The notes: a model not told the origin generated them from the sequence alone. Numbered from the stretch's first letter, positions 27,911 through 37,233 are shown. The stretch: 64,000 nucleotides of DNA from Bacteroidales bacterium (GCA_020201035.1 JAIVHO010000032.1:142609-206608), one strand, 5' to 3'. A program made the numbers and translations.

Positions 27911-28299
27911 TGAAGCAGAACAATATCAAACTCTTTCACAGTGTCAATGCCCCTGAACCCGGGGGTCACTATTCACAGGCGGCAATATATAACAATACGA
28001 TTTATATCTCGGGTCAGTTGCCGGTAAACCCTTTTACAGGAGAAAAGGTGACAGGAAGCATTGAAGAACAGACCCTGCAGGTTCTTGAAAATATTGGTAC
28101 TATTCTTAAAGATGCCGGCAGTGATATTTCAAAGGTTGTTAAGACAACCATATATATTACAGATATCAATCACTGGGGAAGGGTTAACGAGGTGTACGCC
28201 GGCTTCTTTAAAAAGCATAAGCCTGCCAGGGCTGTGGTGCCTGTAACGAACCTGCATCACGGTTTCCTGATTGAAGTGGAGGTGGTGGCTGCTGTTTAA
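27910..28299 (+). CDS. ridA: RidA/YjgF/UK114 family enamine/imine deaminase
   Basis: The 129-residue protein has the family pattern APEPGGHYSQAAIYNNTIYISGQLPVNPFTGE and ends KKHKPARAVVPVTNLHHGFLIEVEVVAAV, including the PAR motif whose Arg holds the substrate carboxylate in RidA. RidA hydrolyses reactive 2-aminoacrylate-type enamines released by PLP enzymes. The start overlaps the murA stop (TAATG), indicating translational coupling. No functional link with cell-wall synthesis is obvious. Confidence 0.92.
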   Translation: MKQNNIKLFHSVNAPEPGGHYSQAAIYNNTIYISGQLPVNPFTGEKVTGSIEEQTLQVLENIGTILKDAGSDISKVVKTTIYITDINHWGRVNEVYAGFFKKHKPARAVVPVTNLHHGFLIEVEVVAAV

Positions 28300-28367
28300 C
28301 AGATTCTCAGCTAACCAGAGCACCTGACTCACTATATGAGATGAAAACCTGCCCCACCTGCTGGCAG

Positions 28368-28414
28368 GACTTTCTGCTATTCTGCTGACATGACTTTCTG
28401 CTATTCTGCTGACA
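28368..28414. repeat. 24-bp tandem duplication
   Basis: gactttctgctattctgctgaca occurs at 28368-28390 and again at 28392-28414, period 24. It lies between the convergent ridA and osmC genes, with no coding assignment. Confidence 0.9.
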
Positions 28415-28546
28415 GGAGTTTATGACCCGCCAGCTGAGACGGGTATCTCTTATTCTTCGGACCTGAATTTCCAATCCATTGACAGACCCGGGTTTTACTC
28501 TGAACCTTATTTCTGAATATTATTAGTTATTCCCGGAAAGCCTCTC

Positions 28547-28954
28547 CTATTCCGGAGACTTATATATCAGGGTAGTTGTTGCAATTTCAGGAGCATCCTT
28601 TAAATGACGCTTTACAGCACACAGATCCATGGCATTTATTACCGCCTGCCTGTATTTTTCGGGAAAACCCTCCGGCAGTCGGGCTTCTAGCTCAATCTTC
28701 TCAATCAACCGGGTCTCCCTGTTATATGTATGCCTTTGAATTATCCGAATCTCCGAAGAGTCTATTCCCCTGCTGTCGCAAAATCCCTTCACATACACAC
28801 CTGCACAGGTGCCTATTGACGCCAGGAACAGTGTAAACGGCTCCGGCGCTGAACCCTCTCCTCCTGACCGCACCGCCTGGTCAGTACGTATCACCATGTC
28901 ACCTGTTTTTGCACTTACTTTTTTTCCGCCTTCAAAAAATATTTCCAGTTCCAT
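28547..28954 (-). CDS. OsmC/Ohr family protein
   Basis: The protein (135 residues from the chosen ATG, MELEIFFEGGKKVSAKTGD) has the OsmC fold pattern: PEPFTLFLASIGTCAGVYVKGFCDSRGI with the first Cys and AINAMDLCAVKRHL-like AVINAMDLCAVKRHL with the second. The two cysteines form the peroxidatic pair in OsmC/Ohr thiol peroxidases. The ORF track start is a TTG at 28972, but that codon lies inside the predicted -7 box TATCTTTG, so the ATG at 28954 is preferred. It is probably an organic hydroperoxide or redox-stress protein. Confidence 0.87.
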   Translation of the reverse strand: MELEIFFEGGKKVSAKTGDMVIRTDQAVRSGGEGSAPEPFTLFLASIGTCAGVYVKGFCDSRGIDSSEIRIIQRHTYNRETRLIEKIELEARLPEGFPEKYRQAVINAMDLCAVKRHLKDAPEIATTTLIYKSPE

Positions 28955-28969
28955 ATCAAAAATTTTTTG

Positions 28970-28977
28970 CAAAGATA
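28970..28977 (-). promoter_or_regulatory. -7 box of osmC-like gene
   Basis: The minus strand reads TATCTTTG, an exact TAnnTTTG match, 15 bases before the preferred ATG, which implies a very short leader. It rules out the TTG start in the ORF track. Confidence 0.55.
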
Positions 28978-29122
28978 TATAGATATATGCATATATCTGC
29001 CTTATTCCCCGGTAATCGCTTTTTAGATAACTTTAACAACTGAAACCCGTCACTCATGGTGTTGAAGATTCAGATAACTGATCAGGGGTTAACAAACAGG
29101 TCAGAATAAATGGTATTATACC

Positions 29123-29164
29123 CCAGGGCAAGCCCTGGACCCTTCTTTCCGGGGCAAGCCCCGG
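29123..29164. repeat. Two tandem GC-rich hairpins sharing GGGCAAGCCC-type loops
   Basis: ccagggcaagccctgg (29123-29138) and ccggggcaagccccgg (29149-29164) are both self-complementary with the same central caag. They lie 10 bases apart in an otherwise AT-rich gap. REP-like element or double terminator are both possible. Confidence 0.6.
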
Positions 29165-29293
29165 GGAACTTAACCATACTCTCTCGTCCGCCGAAGCAAA
29201 ACGCGAAGGTGGATTAAAAATAAACAAACTGAGGCAGTGGATATACAATCATGACATATGCTTAATAACAGTTCTAATTAGCCACAGGGTTAT

Positions 29294-29323
29294 TACCTTT
29301 GTAACCAGCTGCTTTCAAAGCAG
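29294..29323 (+). promoter_or_regulatory. PepSY gene promoter and overlapping palindrome
   Basis: TACCTTTG (29294-29301) matches TAnnTTTG. It is followed by CTGCTTT-C-AAAGCAG (29309-29323), a perfect 7-1-7 palindrome located where transcription should start. It could be an operator or a short 5' hairpin. Confidence 0.45.
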
Positions 29324-29501
29324 TGACTCCGGGTGAATCCTTAAGATCAGACCACCGGAAATTTCACCAAACTGATTTCTCCGATGAAATTTTGCATAGA
29401 ACCAGGGAAACAGTAGTCAGAACTGATCTGAAAACGAAACAGAAAAAATAATTTATTAAACCGGTATACATTAACCGGAATCTATATCAGAAGGCAGAGG
29501 G

Positions 29502-30098
29502 ATGGAAGCAAAAAAGAGGCATAGCCTGAAAGGTAATAACAGGAAAACTATTCAGTCGGTTCGAAAGATTCACCGCTTTTCCACCCTTGTACTTTTTCTT
29601 TTCCTTCTCATAATTGGTATTTCAGGAATTATACTTGGCTGGAAAAAAAACAGCGCCGAAATTATTATGCCCCACACATATGAAGGAACCTCTTCCGATC
29701 TTTCACAATGGCTTTCACTTGACTCTATCTACACTATTGCCTCCCGGGCAATTGCAGACTCCGTATCACCCGATTTACTGGTTGAACTGGACCGTATCGA
29801 TGTAAGGAAAGAGAAAGGTGTGGCAAAAGTTGTTTTCCTAAGGCATCACTGGGAGGTACAGGTTGACGGTGCTACAGGCACCATACTCCATACAGGGAAA
29901 AGACGATCTGACCTCTTTGAGGATATTCATGACGGCTCAATCATTGACAATCTGGTCGGCACCCCTAACGATGAGTTTAAATTGATTTACACATCACTGA
30001 TGGGCATTGCCCTTATTACTTTTACCATTACCGGCCTCTGGATGTACCTTGCAAACGGAAACAGGAAAAGTCAGAAAAAAAAGAGAATCAGAAGTTAG
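29502..30098 (+). CDS. PepSY-associated TM protein
   Basis: The 198-residue protein has a TM helix at about 29-48 (STLVLFLFLLIIGISGIILGWKK), an external domain of roughly 110 residues with the PepSY-type strand VAKVVFLRHHWEVQVDGATGTILHTGKRRSDLFEDIHDG, and a second TM near 160-182 followed by a very basic tail. This is the PepSY TM family common in Bacteroidota, often beside metal uptake or respiratory genes. No partner gene is adjacent, so the role is unknown. Confidence 0.83.
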   Translation: MEAKKRHSLKGNNRKTIQSVRKIHRFSTLVLFLFLLIIGISGIILGWKKNSAEIIMPHTYEGTSSDLSQWLSLDSIYTIASRAIADSVSPDLLVELDRIDVRKEKGVAKVVFLRHHWEVQVDGATGTILHTGKRRSDLFEDIHDGSIIDNLVGTPNDEFKLIYTSLMGIALITFTITGLWMYLANGNRKSQKKKRIRS

Positions 30099-30197
30099 CC
30101 GGCACTACCCGGTAAACAGCAGCATCATCCACCGGGGAAAAACTTTCCTCGCTCCCGCTCTTATCTCTTACATGTTGTCATGATTGACCGGAAATAC

Positions 30198-30205
30198 TAT
30201 CTTTG
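30198..30205 (+). promoter_or_regulatory. -7 box of the beta-CASP nuclease gene
   Basis: TATCTTTG, with TTG at 30175-30177, a 20-base spacing that fits the Bacteroidota promoter model. The ATG follows about 48 bases later. Confidence 0.65.
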
Positions 30206-30253
30206 ATAAGTTGACAGGGTTTGACAGAGTAATCACCGGCAAATTTCAATCGC

Positions 30254-31654
30254 ATGAAGCTTAAATTTCTGGGGGCTGTCCGCGAAGTAACAGGCAGCAA
30301 GCACCTGATAGTGACCGACAGCGGGAAAAGGATCCTGCTGGATTGTGGAATGTATCAGGGCAAGGGGCTGGAGACAGATGCTCTTAACAGGGATCTTGGC
30401 TTTGATCCCTCCGGGATTGATCACCTTATACTGTCACATGCCCATATTGACCATTCCGGACTTATCCCCTATATATACAAGCTTGGATTCAGGGGTTCCG
30501 TGGTAACCACAAATGCTACCAGGGATCTTTGTGCTATCATGCTGGCTGATTCAGGAGCTATACAGGAGCATGATACCTATACATTCAACAAAAAGAGAGC
30601 CCGAAAGGGTGAGGAGCCCGTTGAGCCTATATATACCAGAGCTGAGGCTGCTATGGTAATGGAACTCTTTATTGGTGTTCCATTTAACAGGAAGTTCAGG
30701 ATTGATGAAAATATAACTGTCAGATTTACCCATACCGGGCATATGCTGGGATCCGGTACTGCTTCTCTGGAGATCAGGGAGGGAAATGACACAATCCGTA
30801 TTGCCTACACAGGAGATATAGGAAGACCCGTAAACAGAATTCTTAAACCTCCGGACCCCTTTCCTCAGTGTGATATTCTTATAACAGAATCAACATATGG
30901 CAACCGACTGCATCAGGATACTATCAATTCAGGCAAGGAACTGCTATCAATAATACATAACACATGCGTGGAAAAGGGTGGAAAGCTAATTATTCCCTCA
31001 TTCAGTGTCGGCCGCACACAGGAATTGGTTTATACCCTGAACAATTTCTACAATAATAATCTCCTGCCCAGAATTGAGATATATGTTGATTCGCCGCTGT
31101 CCATAAATGCCACGGAAATATTCAGGCTGCACCCCGAATGCTTTAATAGTCAGATCAGGGAGGTGATGGAGAGTGATCCTGATCCGTTCGGATTCAATTC
31201 ACTTCACTATATCAGGCATGCCCAGGACTCCAAAAGGCTTAATGATATCAAAAAGCCGGTTATTATTATTTCAGCGTCAGGTATGATGGAAGCAGGCAGG
31301 ATCAAGCATCACCTGGCAAACAATATATCCAATCCTGCCAATACGATTCTTGCGGTGGGATACTGCGCTCCACGCACCCTCGGGGCCAGACTCCTGAACG
31401 GAGAGAAGGAGGTATCCATACATGGCAACCTTTACGAGGTAAGGGCTGAAATAAAACGGATAGATTCCTTTTCAGGTCATGGTGATTACAGGGAGATGGC
31501 TGATTTTCTGCTATGTCAGGATCCCGCACTAATCAGCAACACCTTTCTTGTCCACGGTGAAGAAGAGCCGGCACAGAAATACAGTGAATACCTCTCCGGT
31601 AAGGGTTTTCAAAACATCACTATTCCCAAAAAAGGCCTTGAATTCCGGTATTAG
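30254..31654 (+). CDS. Metallo-beta-lactamase / beta-CASP RNA-processing exonuclease family protein
   Basis: The 466-residue protein carries the MBL zinc motif SHAHIDHSG (HxHxDH, about residue 62), HTGHMLGSG, YTGDIG, the beta-CASP region with TESTYGNRLH and FSVGRTQELVYTLN, and the C-terminal RMMBL motif DSFSGHGDYREM. These features define the CPSF73/Ysh1-like RNA endo- or exonucleases. It is cytoplasmic, apparently monocistronic, with its own promoter. The RNA target is not predictable. Confidence 0.92.
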   Translation: MKLKFLGAVREVTGSKHLIVTDSGKRILLDCGMYQGKGLETDALNRDLGFDPSGIDHLILSHAHIDHSGLIPYIYKLGFRGSVVTTNATRDLCAIMLADSGAIQEHDTYTFNKKRARKGEEPVEPIYTRAEAAMVMELFIGVPFNRKFRIDENITVRFTHTGHMLGSGTASLEIREGNDTIRIAYTGDIGRPVNRILKPPDPFPQCDILITESTYGNRLHQDTINSGKELLSIIHNTCVEKGGKLIIPSFSVGRTQELVYTLNNFYNNNLLPRIEIYVDSPLSINATEIFRLHPECFNSQIREVMESDPDPFGFNSLHYIRHAQDSKRLNDIKKPVIIISASGMMEAGRIKHHLANNISNPANTILAVGYCAPRTLGARLLNGEKEVSIHGNLYEVRAEIKRIDSFSGHGDYREMADFLLCQDPALISNTFLVHGEEEPAQKYSEYLSGKGFQNITIPKKGLEFRY

Positions 31655-31673
31655 TTTTCTTCAGTCAATTATG

Positions 31674-31713
31674 CTGACAATTTGTCCATCCGGGCGATAT
31701 GGCAATATATTTG
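31674..31713 (+). promoter_or_regulatory. grpE-dnaJ promoter with CTGACAATTTGTC element
   Basis: TATATTTG (31706-31713) is an exact -7 match and TTTG (31681-31684) a -33 at 21 bases spacing. The -33 lies within CTGACAATTTGTC (31674-31686), which resembles CTGCCATTTTGTC upstream of hsp20 (11 of 13 bases). A shared stress-response element is inferred. Confidence 0.6.
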
Positions 31714-31751
31714 TTGTATCCGGGTATATCAATCTGTAAATGTGTTGAGAG

Positions 31752-32405
31752 ATGACAAATAAAAAAGAGACCGAAAAGAGGGATAAAACAAATAGCAAGG
31801 CTACTGAAGCCACTGAAAGCAAGATCAATAAAGAAGATCAGCCGGTACCCGAAAATGAGAACAATCCGGGGGGCAACAGAGGTGGTGAACCAGTTGCTGA
31901 AGATAAAGAACAAACCGGTACTGCCGCAAAAGAGGAAAATAGTGACAATATTGAGGAGCAGGCCCCCACAGCGGAAGAAAAATTGGCAGAGATGCAGGAT
32001 AAGTATCTGAGGTTATCAGCTGAGTTCGACAACTACAGAAAAAGGACACTGAAAGAGAGGATTGAGATGACCAAAACAGCCGGTGAATCTATCCTGGTGA
32101 ATATTCTGCCTGTTATGGATGATTTTGACAGGGCTGTGAAGATAATGGAGAATGCACCTGACGTTAAAGCAATGAAGGAAGGCATAGACTTAATATACAA
32201 TAAATTACGTGATTTTCTTAAACAGAACGGCATTAAAGAGATTGAGTCAGATAACCGTGAGTTTGATACAGACCTGCATGAAGCAGTAACCAGTATTCCA
32301 GCCCCTGAAAAAAAGATGAAGGGAAAAGTGGTTGACACCATTCAAAAGGGCTATTACCTGCATGACAAGGTAATAAGATTTTCTAAAGTGGTAATCGGGG
32401 AGTAG
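31752..32405 (+). CDS. grpE: GrpE nucleotide exchange factor
   Basis: The 217-residue protein has a long, charged, disordered N-terminus (residues 1-75, Glu/Lys/Asn-rich) and the GrpE core: the coiled coil LAEMQDKYLRLSAEFDNYRKRTLKERIEM and the C-terminal beta domain ending KMKGKVVDTIQKGYYLHDKVIRFSKVVIG. It releases ADP from DnaK in the chaperone cycle. It is followed by dnaJ 73 bases downstream; dnaK is not in the window. A stress-type motif overlaps its promoter. Confidence 0.95.
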   Translation: MTNKKETEKRDKTNSKATEATESKINKEDQPVPENENNPGGNRGGEPVAEDKEQTGTAAKEENSDNIEEQAPTAEEKLAEMQDKYLRLSAEFDNYRKRTLKERIEMTKTAGESILVNILPVMDDFDRAVKIMENAPDVKAMKEGIDLIYNKLRDFLKQNGIKEIESDNREFDTDLHEAVTSIPAPEKKMKGKVVDTIQKGYYLHDKVIRFSKVVIGE

Positions 32406-32478
32406 GGAAACCGCTAATACCCGTGGGCATCAAAAACAGGCTTGAAGCCCACTAATTTTAATAACAGAGGAGCAACAG

Positions 32479-33630
32479 ATGTCAAAAAGAGATTATTACG
32501 AGATACTGGAAGTAGATAAGGGAGCCAGCAAGGAGGAGATAAAAAAATCGTATCGCAAACAGGCTCTTAAATACCATCCTGATAAGAACCCCGGTGATGC
32601 TGAGGCAGAGGAGAAGTTCAAGGAAGCGGCTGAGGCATACGAAGTTCTTAGCAATGATGAGAAGAGAGCCCGGTACGACAGGTTCGGTCATGCCGGAATG
32701 GGTAACGGCGGAGGCTTCAGCGGACAGCATATGACAATGGAAGATATCTTCTCCTCCTTTGGTGATATCTTCGGTGATGCTTTCGGCGGATTCGGCGGGT
32801 TTAGCAGCGGTTTCGGAGGAAGATCAAGGCCGCAGGTAAACAGGGGTTCAAACCTCAGGGTCAGGGTGAAGGTAAACCTGCAGGATGTGGCCAAAGGGGT
32901 GGAGAAAAAGATAAAGGTAAACAAGTATGTTTCATGCAAAACCTGCGGAGGCTCAGGAGCTGCTGACAGCAATAGTTATGAAAACTGTTCAACCTGCCGT
33001 GGTAGCGGTCATGTTACCAGGGTTACAAATACCATACTGGGACAGATGCAAAGCACCCAGACCTGCCCGGCCTGCGGGGGTGAAGGAAAAACGATCACCA
33101 AAAAGTGCAACAGCTGCTATGGAGAAGGAATTGTAAAGGAAGAGGAGGTAATTGCAATAAGCATACCTGCCGGTGTTGGTAAAGGAATGCAGATGACCCT
33201 GAGCGGCAAAGGAAATGCTGCCAGAAGAGGAGGCATGCCGGGCGATCTTATTGTTATGATTGATGAAGAGGAGCATCCCGAACTCATACGGGAAGGGAAC
33301 GACCTGATATTCAACCTTTTTATCTCTGTCCCTCAGGCTATCCTGGGTGATCAGGTTGAAATTCCGACCATTGACAGCAAGGTGAAAATAAAGATTGAGC
33401 CAGGCACACAGGGAGGCAAGATATTAAGACTGAGAGGAAAGGGAGTTCCCGATGTTAACGGGTACGGGAAGGGTGATCTGCTTGTGAATGTTAATGTATG
33501 GATACCAAAGGATATAACATCCGATGAGCAAAAAACCATTGAAAAGATGAGGCAGAGTGACTCTTTTGTTCCAAAACCGGGCAAGGATGATAAGGGATTT
33601 TTTGAACGGATGCGTTCATATTTCGAATAA
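32479..33630 (+). CDS. dnaJ: Chaperone DnaJ (Hsp40)
   Basis: The 383-residue protein is a full type I Hsp40. It has a J domain with HPD ([10 protein letters not shown], about residue 33), a Gly/Phe-rich linker ([15 protein letters not shown]), four CxxCxGxG zinc repeats ([32 protein letters not shown]) and the substrate-binding C-terminal domains. It delivers unfolded clients to DnaK and stimulates its ATPase. It has a GAGG-type ribosome binding site (aacagaggagcaacag) and presumably shares the grpE transcript. Confidence 0.97.
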   Translation: MSKRDYYEILEVDKGASKEEIKKSYRKQALKYHPDKNPGDAEAEEKFKEAAEAYEVLSNDEKRARYDRFGHAGMGNGGGFSGQHMTMEDIFSSFGDIFGDAFGGFGGFSSGFGGRSRPQVNRGSNLRVRVKVNLQDVAKGVEKKIKVNKYVSCKTCGGSGAADSNSYENCSTCRGSGHVTRVTNTILGQMQSTQTCPACGGEGKTITKKCNSCYGEGIVKEEEVIAISIPAGVGKGMQMTLSGKGNAARRGGMPGDLIVMIDEEEHPELIREGNDLIFNLFISVPQAILGDQVEIPTIDSKVKIKIEPGTQGGKILRLRGKGVPDVNGYGKGDLLVNVNVWIPKDITSDEQKTIEKMRQSDSFVPKPGKDDKGFFERMRSYFE

Positions 33631-33684
33631 TTAATTTATATATTTATACCCCTGAAATAAAAACTAACCTGTAAAATAACATCC

Positions 33685-34608
33685 ATGTCTCTACTTGTTG
33701 CCGAAGAGGTAGTTAAACAATACAGCAACCACCTCGCCCTGGACAGACTGAATATGTCTGTTCCCAATAAAAGCATATACGGCCTGCTGGGGCCTAACGG
33801 TGCCGGTAAAACAACACTCCTGAGGATTATAAACCAGATAACGGCACCGGACAGCGGAAGAGTGCTTCTCGATGGTGCAAAACTTGGTCCCCACTCCCTT
33901 ACTAAAATAGGATATCTGCCGGAAGAGAGAGGTCTTTACAAAAAGATGAAAGTAGGAGAACAGGCAATCTATCTGGCCCGTCTAAAGGGATTGTCGAGAC
34001 ACGAAGCCATAAGACGCCTCAGGTACTGGTTTAAAAAACTTGAAATTATTGAGTGGTGGGACAAGAAGGTGGAGGAGCTTTCAAAGGGGATGCAGCAGAA
34101 AATCCAGTTTGTTACAACCGTTCTTCATGAACCTGAACTGCTGATCTTCGATGAACCCTTCAGCGGATTTGACCCCATAAATGCCAGAACCCTTAAGGAG
34201 GAGATACTCAGTTTGCGCGACAAGGGAGCAACAATTATCTTCTCAACACACAATATGGAATCGGTAGAGGAACTGTGTGACCATATAACCCTTATTGACC
34301 GTGCCAGGTCAATCCTCGAAGGAAACATTGAAACAATCCGTAACCAGTGGGCCGGCAACGAATATATTGTGAGATACTCAGGGGATCCTGAAATGAAAGA
34401 AAATGCGCTCTTTAACCTTCTCGAAACACGCAGGGAAAACGGTTATACTGATATCCGGTTTAATGCAAAGGAGAATATGCAGGTAAATGATATTATTAAA
34501 GAGGTAATCAGTAAAGGTGAAATGGTTTCGTTTAACCCGGCACTACCCTCAATGAATGAAATATTTATCAGGGTGGTTGAAGCAAACAAGGAACAAAAAT
34601 CTAAATAA
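33685..34608 (+). CDS. ABC transporter ATP-binding protein
   Basis: The 307-residue ATPase has Walker A GPNGAGKTT (about residue 36), signature LSKGMQQKIQ, Walker B LLIFDEPFSGFDP and the H-loop IIFSTHNME. A C-terminal extension of about 80 residues (from GNIETIRNQWAG) is typical of NatA/CcmA-like exporters paired with ABC-2 permeases. It is ten bases upstream of the permease gene, forming a two-gene export system of unknown substrate. Confidence 0.93.
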   Translation: MSLLVAEEVVKQYSNHLALDRLNMSVPNKSIYGLLGPNGAGKTTLLRIINQITAPDSGRVLLDGAKLGPHSLTKIGYLPEERGLYKKMKVGEQAIYLARLKGLSRHEAIRRLRYWFKKLEIIEWWDKKVEELSKGMQQKIQFVTTVLHEPELLIFDEPFSGFDPINARTLKEEILSLRDKGATIIFSTHNMESVEELCDHITLIDRARSILEGNIETIRNQWAGNEYIVRYSGDPEMKENALFNLLETRRENGYTDIRFNAKENMQVNDIIKEVISKGEMVSFNPALPSMNEIFIRVVEANKEQKSK

Positions 34609-34618
34609 CCTCTGAGTC

Positions 34619-35971
34619 ATGTCTAAAATATCAACCATAATCAACAGGGAGTATATTACAAGGGTTCGCAAAAAATCCTTTATTATAATGACCCTCCTGG
34701 CTCCCGTGCTTTTTGCAGCAATGGTATTTGTGCCTGTACTGATAATGTCGAATGACGATAAGGACTTTAAGAAAATTGCGGTTGTTGAGGATGGAACCGA
34801 TCTGTTTAAGGATGTTCTTAAAGACAGAGCAGACGTCACCTTTGAATATCTGGGCGATGTTGATATCAACACTATGAAATCAACCTATGCAGAGGCTGGA
34901 TATTACGGCGTTCTCTATATCTCACCCGTTGTGGTGAATGTCCCTGAGGCGGTACAGCTTATTTCTACCAAGCAGCCACCAATGGAGTTGCTGCAGTATA
35001 TTGAAAGATCTCTTGAAAAAAAGATAGAGGATGAAAAACTGGCCGGGTACAATATTGAAAACCTTGACCAGATAATGAAATCCATAGCTACGGATGTCAG
35101 GGTCCAGACAATCAGAATTGATGATAAGGGAGAAGCAAAGGAGACTAACACAGGAATTGCAATGGGCCTTGCTTACGGAGGTGCCCTTATTATGTATATG
35201 ATTGTTCTGCTATTCGGGGTACAGGTGATGAGAGGTGTCTTCGAGGAAAAAAACAACAGGATTGTAGAAGTTATCATATCCTCTGTCAAACCCTTCGAAC
35301 TAATGATGGGTAAGATTATCGGGATTGCCCTGGTCGGTCTTACACAGTTTTTTGTATGGATACTGCTTACAGTAGCTATCGTAATGGTGGGCAAATCGAT
35401 GATTATGCCTGAAAACAGTACGGAGATTGCACAGGCAATGACCCAGAGCGTCATGCAGCAGGGAACGGCAAACGATCAGGCTGCTGAAATAATGGCTTCA
35501 ATACCGGAAGAGCAGCAGGAGTTTATGAAACTCTTTACCAGTTTTATGAATGTGCCCTGGGGATTAATATTAATCTCATTCCTCTTCTATTTCGTCTTCG
35601 GATATCTGCTTTATGCATCAATATTTGCTGCTGTTGGATCAGCAGTAGATTCTGAAAGTGATACCCAGCAGTTTATGTTTCCGATTATGCTGCCCATTAT
35701 CCTGGGCCTGTTCGTTGCAATGGGAACCATGGAGAACCCTGAAAGCTCACTCTCCTTCTGGTTCTCAATGATACCTTTCACATCACCAATTGTGATGATG
35801 GCCAGAATCCCGTTTGATGTGCCCGTATGGGAGGTGGCACTCTCTATTGCTATTCTTGCAGCAACCTTTGTTGGCTTCGTTTACATTGCAGGTAAGATAT
35901 ACAGGGTAGGTATTCTTATGTATGGAAAAAAGGTAACCTACAAGGAAATGTGGAAATGGATAAGGTACTGA
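34619..35971 (+). CDS. ABC-2 type transporter permease (NatB-like)
   Basis: The 450-residue membrane protein has one N-terminal TM helix (residues 21-43, FIIMTLLAPVLFAAMVFVPVLIM), a large extracytoplasmic domain to about residue 180, and then five or so TM helices (YGGALIMYMIVLLFGVQVMRG; IIGIALVGLTQFFVWILLTVAIVMVG; LILISFLFYFVFGYLLYASIFAAVGSA and others). RGVFEEKNNRIVEVIISSVKPFELMMGKI is the coupling-helix block of the ABC-2 family. It works with the ATPase just upstream, probably in efflux of ions, lipid or peptide. Confidence 0.92.
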   Translation: MSKISTIINREYITRVRKKSFIIMTLLAPVLFAAMVFVPVLIMSNDDKDFKKIAVVEDGTDLFKDVLKDRADVTFEYLGDVDINTMKSTYAEAGYYGVLYISPVVVNVPEAVQLISTKQPPMELLQYIERSLEKKIEDEKLAGYNIENLDQIMKSIATDVRVQTIRIDDKGEAKETNTGIAMGLAYGGALIMYMIVLLFGVQVMRGVFEEKNNRIVEVIISSVKPFELMMGKIIGIALVGLTQFFVWILLTVAIVMVGKSMIMPENSTEIAQAMTQSVMQQGTANDQAAEIMASIPEEQQEFMKLFTSFMNVPWGLILISFLFYFVFGYLLYASIFAAVGSAVDSESDTQQFMFPIMLPIILGLFVAMGTMENPESSLSFWFSMIPFTSPIVMMARIPFDVPVWEVALSIAILAATFVGFVYIAGKIYRVGILMYGKKVTYKEMWKWIRY

Positions 35972-36060
35972 TCCCTTAAAGGGAAGAACCCAACCTGACA
36001 TTTGAAGAATAGATTTTCCCCGGTCGCCGGGATAAAGAAATACAAAAAGGAAGAGGACTG

Positions 36061-37233
36061 ATGTCAAAAATTCTGGTAATAGACGATGAAAAGGCCATAA
36101 GGAACACCCTGAAAGAAGTTCTTGAATATGAAAAGCACCAGGTTGACATTGCAGGTGATGGCGCTACCGGACTGGAAATGTTTGGAAACAGCTCATATGA
36201 AATAGTCCTCTGCGACATTAAAATGGCGGGCATGGACGGAATTGAAGTACTTGAAAAACTTCATTCAGTATCACCTGATATTCCGGTTATTATGATCTCA
36301 GGCCACGGGAATATTGATACAGCTGTTGAAGCCATAAAGAAGGGAGCCTTTGATTTTCTTGAAAAGCCCCTGGACCTTAACCGGCTCCTGATTACAATGC
36401 GAAATGCCCTTGATAAATCAAAGCTTGTTACCCAGACAAAGGTTTTGAAAAAACAGGTCAGCAAGCGTTTTGAAATTGTGGGAAAAACAGAACCGGTTAT
36501 GAGGATGCTCTCAATGATAGATACCGTTGCGCCTACAGAAGCAAGGGTTCTTATTACCGGACCCAATGGTAGCGGAAAAGAACTGGTTGCGCACCAGATA
36601 CATGAGAAAAGCCAGAGGTCAAAAGGACCTTTTGTGGAGGTTAACTGTGCAGCCATCCCTTCCGAACTGATTGAAAGTGAACTTTTCGGACACGAGAAAG
36701 GATCATTTACATCAGCAGTAAAGCAAAGGATAGGAAAGTTTGAGCAGGCAAACGGTGGTACAATATTCCTGGATGAAATAGGAGATATGAGTCTTTCAGC
36801 CCAGGCAAAAGTCTTAAGAGCACTACAGGAGAACAAGATATCCAGGGTGGGATCCGACAGGGATATTAATGTGGATGTAAGGGTGATTGCTGCCACAAAT
36901 AAGAATATTGCGGAAGAAATAGATCAAAAAAGATTCCGCGAAGACCTCTATCACAGGCTTTCCGTGATACTTATACAGGTGCCGTCACTTAATGAGCGCC
37001 TCGATGATATACCTCTTCTTGCCGAACATTTTAACCAGATCATCTGTTCTGAATATGGTATGAGCCCTAGAATCATAGAAAAGAGTGCAATAGAAGAGTT
37101 GCAAAAGATTAAGTGGACAGGCAATATCAGGGAATTCAGAAATGTGATAGAGAGACTGATAATTCTGTCACCTGAAAAGATTACCGGCAGGGAGATAAAA
37201 CAGTTTGCTCTTCCGGTCTCCGGTAATAATTAA
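36061..37233 (+). CDS. NtrC-like response regulator, receiver plus AAA+, without DNA-binding domain
   Basis: The 390-residue protein has a CheY-like receiver (VIDDE at 7-11, phospho-acceptor Asp52 in LCDIKMAGMDG, Lys102) and an AAA+ domain (Walker A GPNGSGKE at 167-174, Walker B GGTIFLDEIGDM, R-finger region FREDLYHRL). It ends right after the AAA+ lid (EIKQFALPVSGNN), so the Fis-type HTH of NtrC proteins is missing, and no shifted HTH follows. The sigma-54-contacting GAFTGA loop reads GSFTSA (214-219). A classical enhancer-binding activator is therefore doubtful. No histidine kinase is adjacent. Confidence 0.9.
   Translation: MSKILVIDDEKAIRNTLKEVLEYEKHQVDIAGDGATGLEMFGNSSYEIVLCDIKMAGMDGIEVLEKLHSVSPDIPVIMISGHGNIDTAVEAIKKGAFDFLEKPLDLNRLLITMRNALDKSKLVTQTKVLKKQVSKRFEIVGKTEPVMRMLSMIDTVAPTEARVLITGPNGSGKELVAHQIHEKSQRSKGPFVEVNCAAIPSELIESELFGHEKGSFTSAVKQRIGKFEQANGGTIFLDEIGDMSLSAQAKVLRALQENKISRVGSDRDINVDVRVIAATNKNIAEEIDQKRFREDLYHRLSVILIQVPSLNERLDDIPLLAEHFNQIICSEYGMSPRIIEKSAIEELQKIKWTGNIREFRNVIERLIILSPEKITGREIKQFALPVSGNN

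Larger units (their letters stand above)
28955..29501. other. 547-bp divergent intergenic region, osmC-like / PepSY
   Basis: The region contains the osmC promoter, two similar GC-rich hairpins (29123-29164), a + strand promoter (29294-29301) with a 15-bp palindrome at the likely transcript start, and a roughly 190-base leader before the PepSY gene with an inverted repeat aaatttca/tgaaattt (29359-29392). The 64-aa minus ORF at 29054 is not supported. Confidence 0.55.

Noticed and set aside
29054-29248. 64-aa minus ORF in the osmC/PepSY gap
   Set aside because: It spans the two GC-rich hairpins, has no promoter and no recognisable protein pattern.
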